Source: an uncultured Rhodospirillales bacterium
GTDB taxonomy: Bacteria > Pseudomonadota > Alphaproteobacteria > Rhodospirillales > UBA2165
Length of the DNA stretch: 64,000 nt
Assembly: GCA_913055735.1 (NCBI GenBank)
Contig: CAJXKD010000001.1
Location: 434,001 to 498,000 of the forward strand
Reading direction: 5' to 3'
This document shows, piece by piece, positions 1 through 9,230 of the stretch. Within the stretch, counting starts at the first letter, position 1. Each line of letters begins with the position of its first letter. The position numbers and the translations under genes are program-made. The notes below the pieces were generated by a model that saw nothing but the letters and a program-made list of their open reading frames with translations, was not told where the DNA came from and did no database searches.

Positions 1-3000
1 CAATGCAAAGTACCACGCCGCCGGGTATTCCAGTTTTTGCGGCTCACCGGTCAGCGGGTTGGTGCGGGCGAGCAGCGGCGGCGCGAAATGGAAGGCGATC
101 TTGAAGTCGCCTTCAAACGTATCCTTGAGGTTCTTTTCGAACCGGCCGTCGGTGAACAGCCGCGCCACCTCGTACTCGTCCTTGTAGGCCATCAGCTTGT
201 AGAGACTGCGGGCGGCAGCCTCGGTGAGATCGGTGCGGCCAGGATTCACATTTGCCATGACCCGTCTTTCCGCTTCCGCCACGCGGTCGACAAGCGCCCG
301 GTAGTTATTTGCATAAGCTACATTCTGATAGTCAGTCAGGGAGCCGACACGGCGGGCAATGATGTCGTCGAGCGTCTCCGTCGCATCAGGTTCCGCCGGT
401 TTACCGGCAAGCGCGGCAATCCGCGCCGGATCCGCCGCGGCAGCCCGGCCCCAAGCCAACGCACGCAGGTTCGCGTCCACCGCCACGCCGTTGAGGCGGA
501 TCGCTTCTTCCAGCGCCTTGAGACCGATGGGCAGATAGCCTTTCTGCAAGGCAAAACCGAGCTGGAAGATATTGGCCATGATGGTATCGCCAAGTAGCTT
601 TTCGGCGATGCGCGTGGCATCCAGCAAGGTCGCGTTTTCGGTGCCGATGATCGCCGTGATGGCGTCGCGGTAACCGTCCTGACCGATGTTCATTTCCGGG
701 TTCTCGGCGAACGCGGCAAGTGGGACCAGATGATCATTGATCACGGCACGGCTGCGCCCGGCCGACAGCGTGCCCAGCGGACCCTTCCCTGCCGCCGCGA
801 TCATGTCAAAGCCCAACAATAAATCCGTAAGCCCGGCGCCGATACGAGTAGCGACGTTCTGTCCCGGTTCGGCGGCGATACGGATGTGGCTGCCAACGGC
901 GCCGTTCTTTTGCGAAAGCCCGGTTTCGTCGAGCACCGTGACGCTGCGCCCCTCGATATGCGCCGCTGTGCCCAACAAAGCGCTGATGGTGATCACGCCG
1001 GTACCGCCGATGCCGGCAAGCAAGATGTTGTAACTGCCGTCGATGGGCGCGAGGGTCGGCGCGGGCAATCCCGCGGCGGGGTCCGCTTCCGATGTCGCCG
1101 TTTCCGGCTTGGCCGATCTCTTGAGCGTGCCTCCGGTTACCGTCACGAAAGACGGACAGAAACCATCAAGACAGGAGAAATCCTTGTTGCAGCTCGATTG
1201 ATCGATGCGCCGTTTGCGCCCGAAAGGCGTGTCCAACGGGCGCACCGCGACACAGTTGGATTTGACGCCGCAATCGCCGCAGCCTTCGCAGACCATTTCG
1301 TTGATGAACACCCGTTTGTCGGGATCGGGAAAGGTACCGCGCTTGCGGCGGCGGCGTTTCTCGGCGGCGCAGGTTTGATCATAGATGATGGCGGTGACAC
1401 CCGGCACCTCGCGCAATTCGCGCTGGACCTTGTCCAATTCGATGCGCGGATGAACCTTCACGCCGGGCGCCCAATCGGTGCTTTTGGGATATTTGTCGGG
1501 CTCGTCGGTGACGACGTCGATGCGCCCGACCCCCTCGGCCCTCAACTGACGCGAAATGTCGTCCGGCAGGAAGCCGCCCTCGACCGTCTGGCCGCCGGTC
1601 ATGGCGACGGCGTCGTTGTAAAGGATCTTGTAGGTGATGTTGACGCCCGCGCGCACGGCGGCGCGCACCGCCATCAGCCCCGAATGGTAATAGGTGCCGT
1701 CGCCCATGTTCTGGAACACATGCTTGGACGTGGTGAACGGCGCCTGGCCGATCCAATGACCGCCCTCGCCGCCCATATGCGTGTACGGCCCGGCATTGCG
1801 GTCCATTTGAATGGCCAGGGTATGACAGCCGATGCCCGACAACGTGCGGCTTCCCGCCGGCACCCGGGTCGAGGTGTTATGCGGACAGCCCGCGCAGAAC
1901 CACGGTTTGCGCTCGGTCAACTCGACGTTGCGGCCTTCCGATTTGGTGCGCTGCGAAAGCGTCGCCAACGCATCCTGTAAACAGCCCTGGCGTTCTTCTT
2001 CCAGGAACCGTCCGGCGATGATGCGCGCGACAATGGTTCCCGACAGTTCGCCCGATTCCGGGACCAGCAACGCCCCGGTCTGATCCTTCTTGCCGACGAG
2101 GCGCGGGCGCTCGTTCTCCGGCAGGTCGTAGAGCACGCGCGCGAGCTGATCCTCGATGATATTGCGCTTTTCCTCGACCACCAGAATCTCGTCGTGCCCA
2201 GCGGCATAGGCGCGGATACCCTCGGGCTCCAGCGGCCAAGGGACCGCCACCTTGAACACGGTGATGCCCAGTCCGGCAACATCCTCTTCGGACAGGCCCA
2301 ATTCCTCGAACGCCTGGCACACATCGAGCCACGCCTTGCCCGCCGCGACAATGCCGAGGCGTTTTTTCGGCGCGTCATGGGTCAGTTTATTGAGCTTGTT
2401 GGCGCGAATGAAGGCGATCGCTGCCTTAAGCTTTACGTCGACCAGGCGCGCTTCCTGTTGAAACGCATTGTCGGGCCAACGGATGTGCACGCCATCAGGC
2501 GGTCTTGTGACGTCGGTTGGCGTAACCGTTTGAATGCGGTCCGGCGACACTTCAACCGAGGCGGCACTTTCGACCGTATCACCCAAACATTTGAGCGCCA
2601 CCCAGCAGCCCGAATAACGCGACATCTCGATGCCGATGAGGCCGTAATCCAATAGTTCCTGCACGTTGGCGGGATTGAAGATGGGGATCATGGCGGCGAT
2701 CAACGCCTGTTCCGACTGATGCGCGCTGGTCGACGACTTCGCCACGTGATCGTCGCCCGCCAAAACCAAGACGCCGCCGTTGGGCGACGTCCCCGCCATG
2801 TTGCCGTGCTTGAGCGGATCGCCGGAGCGATCGACGCCCGGCCCCTTGCCGTACCAGATGGCAAACACGCCGTCATAATTGGCGGGCTCCGACATCCCGA
2901 CCTGTTGCGTCCCCCAACAGGCGGTAGCGGCCATGTCCTCATTAACGCCCGATTGGAAGGTGACGTGGTGTTCGTCGAGGTAGTGTTGCGCGGACCACAG

Positions 3001-3192
3001 GGCCGCGTCGTACCCACCCAAGGGCGAGCCGCGATAGCCGGTGACGAAACCCGCCGTGTTGCGCCCGACCGCGAGATCGCGGCGGCGCTGCATCAACGGC
3101 AGGCGCACCAGCGCCTGCACGCCGGTCACATATATGCGGCCGTCATCGAGGCGGTATTTGTCATCAAGCGAGAATGAGTAGGTGCCGTCCAC
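1..3192 (-). CDS. Fused indolepyruvate ferredoxin oxidoreductase, C-terminus cut by window edge
   Basis: Thiamine-diphosphate enzyme that oxidatively decarboxylates aryl-pyruvates (indolepyruvate, phenylpyruvate) to acyl-CoA with ferredoxin as acceptor. The frame is open from a GTG at 3192 (GGAG five bases upstream) to base 1, giving about 1064 codons, so roughly the last hundred residues of the usual fused IorA-IorB protein are missing. Visible motifs are GYRGSPLGG near residue 50, CAGCPHNTS near 440, the diphosphate-binding NMGDGTYYHSG near 493, a cysteine cluster CEGCGDC near 634 followed by further cysteines, and the C-terminal gamma-type domain starting LAGIGGTGVIT near 727. It reads outward from the window, so its downstream neighbours are not visible. 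With hppD at 52 kb it suggests aromatic amino-acid breakdown. The family call is strong and the exact substrate is inferred. Confidence 0.93.
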   Translation of the reverse strand, partial: MDGTYSFSLDDKYRLDDGRIYVTGVQALVRLPLMQRRRDLAVGRNTAGFVTGYRGSPLGGYDAALWSAQHYLDEHHVTFQSGVNEDMAATACWGTQQVGMSEPANYDGVFAIWYGKGPGVDRSGDPLKHGNMAGTSPNGGVLVLAGDDHVAKSSTSAHQSEQALIAAMIPIFNPANVQELLDYGLIGIEMSRYSGCWVALKCLGDTVESAASVEVSPDRIQTVTPTDVTRPPDGVHIRWPDNAFQQEARLVDVKLKAAIAFIRANKLNKLTHDAPKKRLGIVAAGKAWLDVCQAFEELGLSEEDVAGLGITVFKVAVPWPLEPEGIRAYAAGHDEILVVEEKRNIIEDQLARVLYDLPENERPRLVGKKDQTGALLVPESGELSGTIVARIIAGRFLEEERQGCLQDALATLSQRTKSEGRNVELTERKPWFCAGCPHNTSTRVPAGSRTLSGIGCHTLAIQMDRNAGPYTHMGGEGGHWIGQAPFTTSKHVFQNMGDGTYYHSGLMAVRAAVRAGVNITYKILYNDAVAMTGGQTVEGGFLPDDISRQLRAEGVGRIDVVTDEPDKYPKSTDWAPGVKVHPRIELDKVQRELREVPGVTAIIYDQTCAAEKRRRRKRGTFPDPDKRVFINEMVCEGCGDCGVKSNCVAVRPLDTPFGRKRRIDQSSCNKDFSCLDGFCPSFVTVTGGTLKRSAKPETATSEADPAAGLPAPTLAPIDGSYNILLAGIGGTGVITISALLGTAAHIEGRSVTVLDETGLSQKNGAVGSHIRIAAEPGQNVATRIGAGLTDLLLGFDMIAAAGKGPLGTLSAGRSRAVINDHLVPLAAFAENPEMNIGQDGYRDAITAIIGTENATLLDATRIAEKLLGDTIMANIFQLGFALQKGYLPIGLKALEEAIRLNGVAVDANLRALAWGRAAAADPARIAALAGKPAEPDATETLDDIIARRVGSLTDYQNVAYANNYRALVDRVAEAERRVMANVNPGRTDLTEAAARSLYKLMAYKDEYEVARLFTDGRFEKNLKDTFEGDFKIAFHFAPPLLARTNPLTGEPQKLEYPAAWYFAL

Positions 3193-3372
3193 GAATGCTC
3201 CGCCGATAGTTGAGTGCGGCTACATTATTTACAGATATATCCCTGTGAGCAATTGCCGGGCTGAAACAATAGCTGCAACAAGGGAGAGATCATACGTCGC
3301 CATTTGAACCTGGTGCCATCTTTAGTAAAATAGCCCGAGTAAATTGCATTCATTTGGAGAAGGCTTGCCATA

Positions 3373-4215
3373 GTGATCCAGTGGCTGCGCCGAGGGCATC
3401 CCAATATCGTTCAATTCCTAGCGACCTTCGCTGGCGTAGCAGTCGCCTTCGGCCTCGGCCTGGGGACGCAATGGCAAGAGACACAAAGCGGTACCAGCAA
3501 CATCGTCCGGGCGGCCTATATCGACTGTCAAAATGTGTGGAACCGGACCATTCAAGTGAAAGACGACATTCGCGCACACCTTGGCATGCCAATTAAGGAT
3601 GTAGACACCTCAACAATAACCGATTTACTCGAATATTTGGGCCTACAGAATATAGACGAGGCCCCCTTGGCTTTGTTGAGCCAGGCGTCCGCGAAGATCG
3701 ACAACCTGGGCGTACATGACCGGCAGGTCTATAACAGCGTTCAGCTTCCCGGACTCGGAATCAACGCTCTTATGAACAATCCCGATTTATTCGCCAGGCT
3801 TCATCCCGACTTGGCGGAGAGTTTGTTGCTTGAATTGCCCAGTGTGCACTCGGCCAATCAAACCTATGAGTTCTTTCGCCAAAAGGCTGAGGTATTAGAC
3901 GAGGACTATCGGCGCGAAATCGCCATGTTGATGAGCTTCCAAGGTCAACCTGGAGCTCCCGTTCAAAATGTCGCCGGCGTAATTTCGGCCTCGAAGAACC
4001 GGCATCGCAACGTCAATATCGAGAATCATCTGCAGGCGATCTCAGCACTCGATAACTACGGCGCCTCTCTTTTCAACATGTGCTACTACCTGCAACTCGA
4101 GTGGAAACTGCGCAACTGCAGCCCCAAGCCGAACATCGAAGCCGTCTTGGATACGGAAGATTACAGACGCCTCGATCTGGAATGTCCGACGGCCGCTCGT
4201 GTCGACAAGAATTGA
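3373..4215 (+). CDS. Hypothetical protein with one N-terminal membrane segment
   Basis: I do not recognise this 280-residue protein. It starts at GTG 3373, preceded by GGAGAAGG at a suitable distance. A single hydrophobic stretch at about residues 12-32 (FLATFAGVAVAFGLGLG) looks like a signal anchor, and the rest is soluble and mainly helical in appearance, with scattered cysteines (NMCYYL, RNCSP, LECP). It is less G+C-rich than its neighbours. It lies alone between the divergent indolepyruvate oxidoreductase and the convergent EamA transporter, so the context gives no function. The 180 bases upstream hold no gene that I can see. Confidence 0.75.
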   Translation: MIQWLRRGHPNIVQFLATFAGVAVAFGLGLGTQWQETQSGTSNIVRAAYIDCQNVWNRTIQVKDDIRAHLGMPIKDVDTSTITDLLEYLGLQNIDEAPLALLSQASAKIDNLGVHDRQVYNSVQLPGLGINALMNNPDLFARLHPDLAESLLLELPSVHSANQTYEFFRQKAEVLDEDYRREIAMLMSFQGQPGAPVQNVAGVISASKNRHRNVNIENHLQAISALDNYGASLFNMCYYLQLEWKLRNCSPKPNIEAVLDTEDYRRLDLECPTAARVDKN

Positions 4216-4249
4216 TTGGGCGTGTCCTAGATCGACTTTGACGCCCGTC

Positions 4250-5152
4250 TTAGGCCGCCCGGCTCTCCCGGTGGATCATATAGAGGCCGCTGCCGATGAT
4301 CAGCGCCGCGCCCGTCCACACATAAGCGTCCGGCACCTCGCCCCAAATGAGATAGCCGAGGATAACGGCGTAAATCAGGACAGAATATTCAAAGGGCGCG
4401 ACAACCCCGGTTTCGGCAATGACGAATGCCCGCGTCATGAAAATATAGCCGACAAGCGTGAACGCCCCCATTCCGGCGAAAATGGCAAGGTCGGTGAGCG
4501 GCATCGGCGTCCATACGAACGGCAGCGGTATGCTCGCCACCACCGTCATGCCGATCATCAAATAGAAAACCAGTTGGGTCGTCGTCTCGGTGCTGCGCAG
4601 CCAGCGTGCCGTCAAGTTGATGCCGGCGAACGCCATCCCCGCCAACAGCGCCAGAATGGCCACGGGCTGAAACAACTCGGTGCCCGGCCGCAACGCGATG
4701 GCGACGCCGAGGAAGCCGAGAATAACCGCTGCCCAACGGTGGGGGCCCACTTTCTCCTTGAACAGCGGGATCGCGAAGACCGTCGTCCAGAAAGCGGAGC
4801 CGAAGATAATCACGGTCACGTCCGCAAGCGGCATGTAGATCAAAGCGGTAAACAGGAAAAACGGACCAAGAAAGGCGATCGCCAGACGCACCAGATGGCC
4901 CCACGGACGTTCCGTCCGCAAACCGCGCCACTTCCCCGTCACCAACACCCAAATCAGCAAGGCCGCGGTGACGAACCAGCCCCGCACCGCCAGCACCTGC
5001 AACACATGATAGTCGGCGCCCACCAACCACTTGGCCGACGCATCGACACCGCCCATGCCGGCCATGCCGAGCAGCATGCAGCCGATGCCCGCGAGGTTAC
5101 GCGGCGACGCCAAATGACCCATGTGCGGGCCGTGCCCCATACCGCCGGTCAT
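4250..5152 (-). CDS. EamA/DMT-family inner-membrane transporter
   Basis: Predicted drug/metabolite transporter with about ten membrane helices arranged as two EamA repeats, roughly residues 20-150 and 165-295. The first repeat contains DASAKWLV and FTALIYMPLADVTVI, and the second contains FEYSVLIYAVILGYLIWGE, both typical of the family. About 300 residues is the usual length. The frame can open at GTG 5161, ATG 5152 or ATG 5140. I chose ATG 5152 because an ATG is more likely than the GTG, but no start has a clear ribosome-binding site. The N-terminus is Met/His/Gly-rich (GGMGHGPHMGH), which is unusual. Substrate unknown. It is transcribed alone, away from the TRAP operon. Confidence 0.88.
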   Translation of the reverse strand: MTGGMGHGPHMGHLASPRNLAGIGCMLLGMAGMGGVDASAKWLVGADYHVLQVLAVRGWFVTAALLIWVLVTGKWRGLRTERPWGHLVRLAIAFLGPFFLFTALIYMPLADVTVIIFGSAFWTTVFAIPLFKEKVGPHRWAAVILGFLGVAIALRPGTELFQPVAILALLAGMAFAGINLTARWLRSTETTTQLVFYLMIGMTVVASIPLPFVWTPMPLTDLAIFAGMGAFTLVGYIFMTRAFVIAETGVVAPFEYSVLIYAVILGYLIWGEVPDAYVWTGAALIIGSGLYMIHRESRAA

Positions 5153-5453
5153 ACGCCGCACCGCCAGAAAAGAAATTGAAAACCGTGGATCACCGACATT
5201 TGAGGCAGGCGCTTTTGATGGGTAGGACCGTTATGAGTCCACTAAACGCCTGAAAAATCAACGCATCCTTTACCTACCTCAAGGTGCGTAATCGCCCGGA
5301 TGGCACTTAAAGCACCTCCGCGCTCAATTGACTCTATCCCTCCCATTGTTAGGGTATCAAACAATGAACCGGCAAATACGAACGCAATAGACGTTCGAAA
5401 CCGGAAAAAATCGAGGCACACGTCAAAATCATTTGCATAGGGAGATGCAACCG
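5153..5453. other. Intergenic region upstream of the TRAP operon
   Basis: About 300 bases between the divergently read EamA gene and dctP. It contains TTGACT at about 5328-5333 as a possible -35 element and an inverted repeat at 5344-5366 (listed separately). No coding frame looks real. The transcription starts for both flanking genes should lie here. Confidence 0.6.
5344..5366. promoter_or_regulatory. Inverted repeat, candidate operator for the TRAP operon
   Basis: Perfect 7-base arms CATTGTT and AACAATG separated by nine bases. It lies about 90 bases upstream of dctP and just downstream of a TTGACT element, where a repressor or activator site would be expected. No regulator gene is adjacent. 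Confidence 0.4.
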
Positions 5454-6479
5454 ATGTTCCGTACGTCATCCAAAACCTTGGCGGCCCTGGTCGGTGCCGC
5501 CGTCCTGGGGGGCACCGCATTTCAACAAGCGCAGGCCGCCGAATTGAAAATCGCCACCTTCATGGGGCCGAAACACCATCTCAATGCGAAGGTGTTCCCT
5601 GAATATGCCGAGACCGTCGCCAAGGCGACCAATGGCGAGGTTACCTTGAAACTCTATTCCGGCGGCCAACTCGGCAAAGGCCCGGTGCAGCAGTTCAAGC
5701 GGGTCGTCGATAATGTTGCCGAGATTTCCTTCGGCATTCAGGGATACACGTCCTCGATCTTCCCGCGCACCATGGTCGCCGCCCAGCCGGGTATCGGCAA
5801 AACGGCGATAGACTATGCGCAAGCGCTCTGGAAGGTGTATCCGGAGTTCCTTACCAGCGAGTACGACAAGGTGAAGGTGTTGGGCCTGTGGGCCAACACG
5901 CCGCCCATCCTGATCACCCGCGACAAGCAAGTGAAGGAAATCGGCGACGTCGCGGGCATGAAAATCCGCGCCTTGGACGCCTCCAACATCCCCATGATGA
6001 ATGCCTGGGGCGGTTCCGGCATCGCCATTCCCATCAGCCGCGTGTATGACGCCATCGACAAGGGTGTGATCGACGCCATCTTCGTCGCGGCCAACGGCGT
6101 TTATGCGCCGTGGCGTTTCGGCGAGGTCGCCAAATATGTCACCGACGGCATGAACGGCCCCGCTTCCTTGTTCTGGTTCGCCATGAACAAGCAGGTTTGG
6201 GATGGGCTGTCCGATGCCAACAAAGACGCCATCGATAAGGTGAGCGGTTATGAGTTCAGCATTGAGACAGCACGCTCCTGGTCCCAACCGGACATCAAGG
6301 CGATCGAAAAGCTGAAAGCCGGCGATCCGAAGACAGCGTACTACACGCTGACAACCCAACAAGCGGCCGCGTTCAACGAAGCCACCGCCCGGTCCGTCGA
6401 AGCATTCCTCGAGGCCAGCGAGAAAAAGGGTATTCCGGCGCGCGCCATTTATAAGGCCGCTCAGAGCCCCAGCTCCTAA
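5454..6479 (+). CDS. dctP: TRAP transporter substrate-binding protein, DctP type
   Basis: Periplasmic solute receptor of a tripartite ATP-independent periplasmic transporter, delivering a carboxylate-type ligand to the DctQM permease. A Sec signal peptide ends at about AQA-AE, followed by the mature start ELKIATF. The DctP signature region MKIRALDASNIPMMNAWGG is present; the Arg here is the residue that usually salt-bridges the ligand carboxylate. I chose ATG 5454 because GGAG lies nine bases upstream; TTG 5433 and ATG 5442 are in-frame alternatives. It is the first gene of a dctP-dctQ-dctM operon with short gaps (21 and 12 bases). The ligand cannot be told from sequence. Confidence 0.95.
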   Translation: MFRTSSKTLAALVGAAVLGGTAFQQAQAAELKIATFMGPKHHLNAKVFPEYAETVAKATNGEVTLKLYSGGQLGKGPVQQFKRVVDNVAEISFGIQGYTSSIFPRTMVAAQPGIGKTAIDYAQALWKVYPEFLTSEYDKVKVLGLWANTPPILITRDKQVKEIGDVAGMKIRALDASNIPMMNAWGGSGIAIPISRVYDAIDKGVIDAIFVAANGVYAPWRFGEVAKYVTDGMNGPASLFWFAMNKQVWDGLSDANKDAIDKVSGYEFSIETARSWSQPDIKAIEKLKAGDPKTAYYTLTTQQAAAFNEATARSVEAFLEASEKKGIPARAIYKAAQSPSS

Positions 6480-6500
6480 GCCGCGTCTCGGGCCTGAGCC

Positions 6501-7061
6501 GTGAACAACTCCGTTGAGAACAACGGGGCAAACCGGGGGGCGGACCGATTGCTCGATCTGATCGATCGGGTGGTCCGTCCCCTCGCCCTCTGGATGGGTG
6601 GCGCCTTGGTGATCGCCCTCGCCCTCCTGACCGTGGTTGCCGTTTGCTTCCGCTATATCCTGAACTCGCCCATATTCGGGGCCGCCGACATCGCGCAGCT
6701 CTTGCTGCTCGGCGCGGTCACCGTTTCGGTCGCCTATAGTGGCCGTACGGGCGGGCAGGTGGCCGTCGAACTCCTCGGCTCGGCGGTCAGCGAAAAATCT
6801 CTGCGGTGGACCGATCTGATCGTCAACGCGCTCGGCGCCGCGATGATGACGATTCTGGCGTGGCAGCTTTATCAAAACGGTTTCGACGCCGCGGACTACG
6901 GCGAAGCCTCCAACAGTCTGCTCATCCCGTTCGGGCCCTTCTATCAGATCCTTGCCGTCGGCATGGCGCTTTATGCCGTGGTCCTGCTGCTTGAGGTCAT
7001 TGCGCTGCTGCGGGGCAAGATCGTTACCCGTGAATCCGAATCCCTTGAAGGCACCGAATAG
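6501..7061 (+). CDS. dctQ: TRAP transporter small permease, DctQ type
   Basis: Small membrane subunit of the TRAP transporter, 186 residues with four predicted helices (about 30-55, 65-85, 105-130, 145-170). It pairs with DctM and couples the periplasmic receptor to the channel. The sequence FRYILNSPIFGAADIAQLLLL is typical of the family. It starts at GTG 6501 and has no strong ribosome-binding site, so it may depend on translation of dctP, which ends 21 bases upstream. The N-terminal extension is short and polar. Confidence 0.93.
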   Translation: MNNSVENNGANRGADRLLDLIDRVVRPLALWMGGALVIALALLTVVAVCFRYILNSPIFGAADIAQLLLLGAVTVSVAYSGRTGGQVAVELLGSAVSEKSLRWTDLIVNALGAAMMTILAWQLYQNGFDAADYGEASNSLLIPFGPFYQILAVGMALYAVVLLLEVIALLRGKIVTRESESLEGTE

Positions 7062-7073
7062 GAACACCCCACC

Positions 7074-8369
7074 ATGTCCGGCACACTGATCGGCTCCATC
7101 GGACTATTCTTTCTGTTCCTGTTTCTGGCGCTGCGGATGCCCGTGGCCATGTCGATGCTGATCGTCGGCTTCTTCGGCACCTGGGCGATGATCGGCCTCC
7201 CCGCGGCCTTGTCCACCCTCGGCGGCGAAGCCTTCGAGATTTCCACGACCGGCACGTTGATCGTCGTGCCGCTGTTCGTCCTGATGGGCAATCTGGCGGG
7301 GGCCTCGGGGATGAGCCGCGACCTGTATGACGCCGCCTACGCGTGGGTGGGGCACAAGCGCGGCGGTCTGGCATCCGCCACCATCGCCGGCTTTGCTGCC
7401 CTGTCCGGCTCGGCCATCGCGTCGGCCGTAACCATGGGCCGCGTCGCCCTGCCGCAAATGAAGCGCTACGGTTACGACGATAGCCTCGCAACCGGCGCCG
7501 TGGCGGCGGGTGGCACTCTCGGCATCCTGATACCGCCGTCCACCGGCATGATCATCTACGCCATCCTTACCGAACAATCCATCGGCCGGTTGTTCATGGC
7601 AGGCGTTTTCCCCGGCCTATTGCTCACTGCGCTGTTTATCGGTGCGATCTATATCGTGACCAAACGGCGGCCCGAAGCGGGCCCGCCGGGCCCCGTTGCC
7701 AGCATGGCCGAACGTTTCGCCGCGTTGCGCCGCTCCGGCGTGATCGTCGGCATCGTGCTCGCGACCATCGGCGGCATCTATCTCGGTATATTTACCCCTG
7801 TCGAGGCGGCGGGAGTCGGCGCCTTCCTCACCTTCATCATGGCGCTCTACCGCCGTTCGCTCGACTGGCCGAAATTCCGGTTCGTCATTTTGCAAACCCT
7901 GCAGACGACGGCGACGGTTTTCATGATCCTGATCGGCGCTTTCGTTTTTATTCCCTTCATGGCGCTGACCCAGATCCCCACCAACATCGTCGGCTTCCTG
8001 GTTGGGCTCGACGTCGGCAGCCTCGGCGTACTGATCATTATCCTGCTGACTTACATCGCGCTCGGCACCTTCCTCGAAGGTCTGGCGATGCTGGTCCTGA
8101 CGCTGCACATCACCTTTCCGGTGATCATCCAGCTGGGAATCGATCCCATTTGGTTCGGCGTCGTCGTGGTGATCGTTCTCGAAATGGGGCTCATCAGCCC
8201 GCCCGTCGGGGTCAACGTGTTCGTGGTAAAAAGCGTCGCCCCCGACGTGCCCATGGGCACCATCTTCCGGGGTATCTGGCCGTTCTGGCTGGCCATGGGC
8301 GTGTGTTTGGCCATCCTGATCGCGTTCCCGGAGATCGCGCTGTTCCTGCCCAACACGATGTTTAACTAA
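7074..8369 (+). CDS. dctM: TRAP transporter large permease, DctM type
   Basis: Large transport subunit with about twelve membrane helices, 431 residues, which is normal for the family. Typical segments include the substrate-path loops SGSAIASAVTMGRVALPQM and GGTLGILIPPSTGMIIYAI, and the C-terminal EMGLISPPVGVNVFVVKS. It uses sodium or proton gradient energy to move the ligand bound by DctP. It begins twelve bases after dctQ and ends two bases before a strong hairpin terminator, closing the operon. Confidence 0.95.
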   Translation: MSGTLIGSIGLFFLFLFLALRMPVAMSMLIVGFFGTWAMIGLPAALSTLGGEAFEISTTGTLIVVPLFVLMGNLAGASGMSRDLYDAAYAWVGHKRGGLASATIAGFAALSGSAIASAVTMGRVALPQMKRYGYDDSLATGAVAAGGTLGILIPPSTGMIIYAILTEQSIGRLFMAGVFPGLLLTALFIGAIYIVTKRRPEAGPPGPVASMAERFAALRRSGVIVGIVLATIGGIYLGIFTPVEAAGVGAFLTFIMALYRRSLDWPKFRFVILQTLQTTATVFMILIGAFVFIPFMALTQIPTNIVGFLVGLDVGSLGVLIIILLTYIALGTFLEGLAMLVLTLHITFPVIIQLGIDPIWFGVVVVIVLEMGLISPPVGVNVFVVKSVAPDVPMGTIFRGIWPFWLAMGVCLAILIAFPEIALFLPNTMFN

Positions 8370-8371
8370 AA

Positions 8372-8400
8372 AAAGCCCCGTCCAGTTTGAACGGGGCTTT
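8372..8400. terminator. Bidirectional rho-independent terminator
   Basis: Ten-base perfect stem AAAGCCCCGT / ACGGGGCTTT around a nine-base loop. It lies between the convergent dctM and SDR genes. The plus side ends in TTTC, while the minus side continues into a longer T run, so it probably serves both genes. Confidence 0.9.
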
Positions 8401-8420
8401 CTCGCATTCCCAAACGGAAA

Positions 8421-9182
8421 CTACCGCGCTTGCATACGCAGCGCCGCGTCGAGACGGATGGTTTCGGCATTGATGTAGCTGTTCTCGCACAGATGCAGCG
8501 CCAGCGACGCGTACTCCTCCGGTTTGCCGAGGCGCGCCGGGAACGGGATGCTCTCCGACAACGATTTCTGGGCTTCCGGGGACAGGCCGTCCATCAACGG
8601 GGTCAACAGCAGGCCCGGCGCGATGGTGTTGACGCGGATACCCTTGCTGGTGAAGTCGCGCGCAATCGGCAATGTCATGCCGACGATGCCACCCTTGGAC
8701 GCCGAATAAGCCGCCTGGCCGATCTGTCCGTCGAAGGCCGCGACCGACGCGGTCATAATCACCACGCCGCGCTCATCGTCTTCCAGCGGATCGGCTTGCG
8801 TCGCATCGACCGCCCACAAGCGAATAACGTTAAACGTGCCGATCAAGTTGACGTTGATCACCTTGGTGAACAGATCGAGCGGAAACGGCCCATTACGCCC
8901 GACAACCCGCGCCGCGGCACCGATCCCGGCGCAATTGACGAGAACACGCGACACCCCATGGGCCGCCTTGGCTTCATCAAGCGCGCCTTGGACGGCGGTT
9001 TCGCTGGTGACGTCACACGGCAGGGCAAGCCCGCCGATCTCTTCCGCGACCGTCTTCGCCAGATCGGCGTTCTGATCCATAACACCGACCTTGGTCCCTT
9101 TGGCGGCCAGCATTCGCGCGGTCGCCGCACCCAACCCCGATGCACCACCCGTTACAATGGCGGCATGTCCTTTTACGTCCAT
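8421..9182 (-). CDS. SDR dehydrogenase, 3-hydroxyacyl-CoA dehydrogenase type II-like
   Basis: NAD-dependent short-chain dehydrogenase of 253 residues. The cofactor motif TGGASGLG starts near residue 11, NCAG lies near 88, and the catalytic YSASK is in the middle. The order MTASVAAFDGQIGQAAYSASKGGI and the C-terminal PEEYASLALHLCENSYIN resemble the type-II 3-hydroxyacyl-CoA / 2-methyl-3-hydroxybutyryl-CoA dehydrogenases of beta-oxidation and isoleucine breakdown. The gene is 48 bases downstream of the reductive dehalogenase homologue on the same strand and may be co-transcribed with it. The acyl-CoA role is inferred by resemblance; other hydroxy substrates are possible. Confidence 0.85.
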   Translation of the reverse strand: MDVKGHAAIVTGGASGLGAATARMLAAKGTKVGVMDQNADLAKTVAEEIGGLALPCDVTSETAVQGALDEAKAAHGVSRVLVNCAGIGAAARVVGRNGPFPLDLFTKVINVNLIGTFNVIRLWAVDATQADPLEDDERGVVIMTASVAAFDGQIGQAAYSASKGGIVGMTLPIARDFTSKGIRVNTIAPGLLLTPLMDGLSPEAQKSLSESIPFPARLGKPEEYASLALHLCENSYINAETIRLDAALRMQAR

Positions 9183-9230
9183 GATCTTCCTCTGTACAAA
9201 TCTTGATTGGGGGAAGTGTACCTCCCCGGA

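Noticed and set aside
886..1980. 364-codon open frame on the plus strand
   Set aside because: It is antisense to the indolepyruvate oxidoreductase and shows no family pattern.
5466..7067. 533-codon open frame on the minus strand
   Set aside because: It lies fully antisense to dctP and dctQ, whose signal peptide, motifs and spacing are clear; high G+C explains the open frame.
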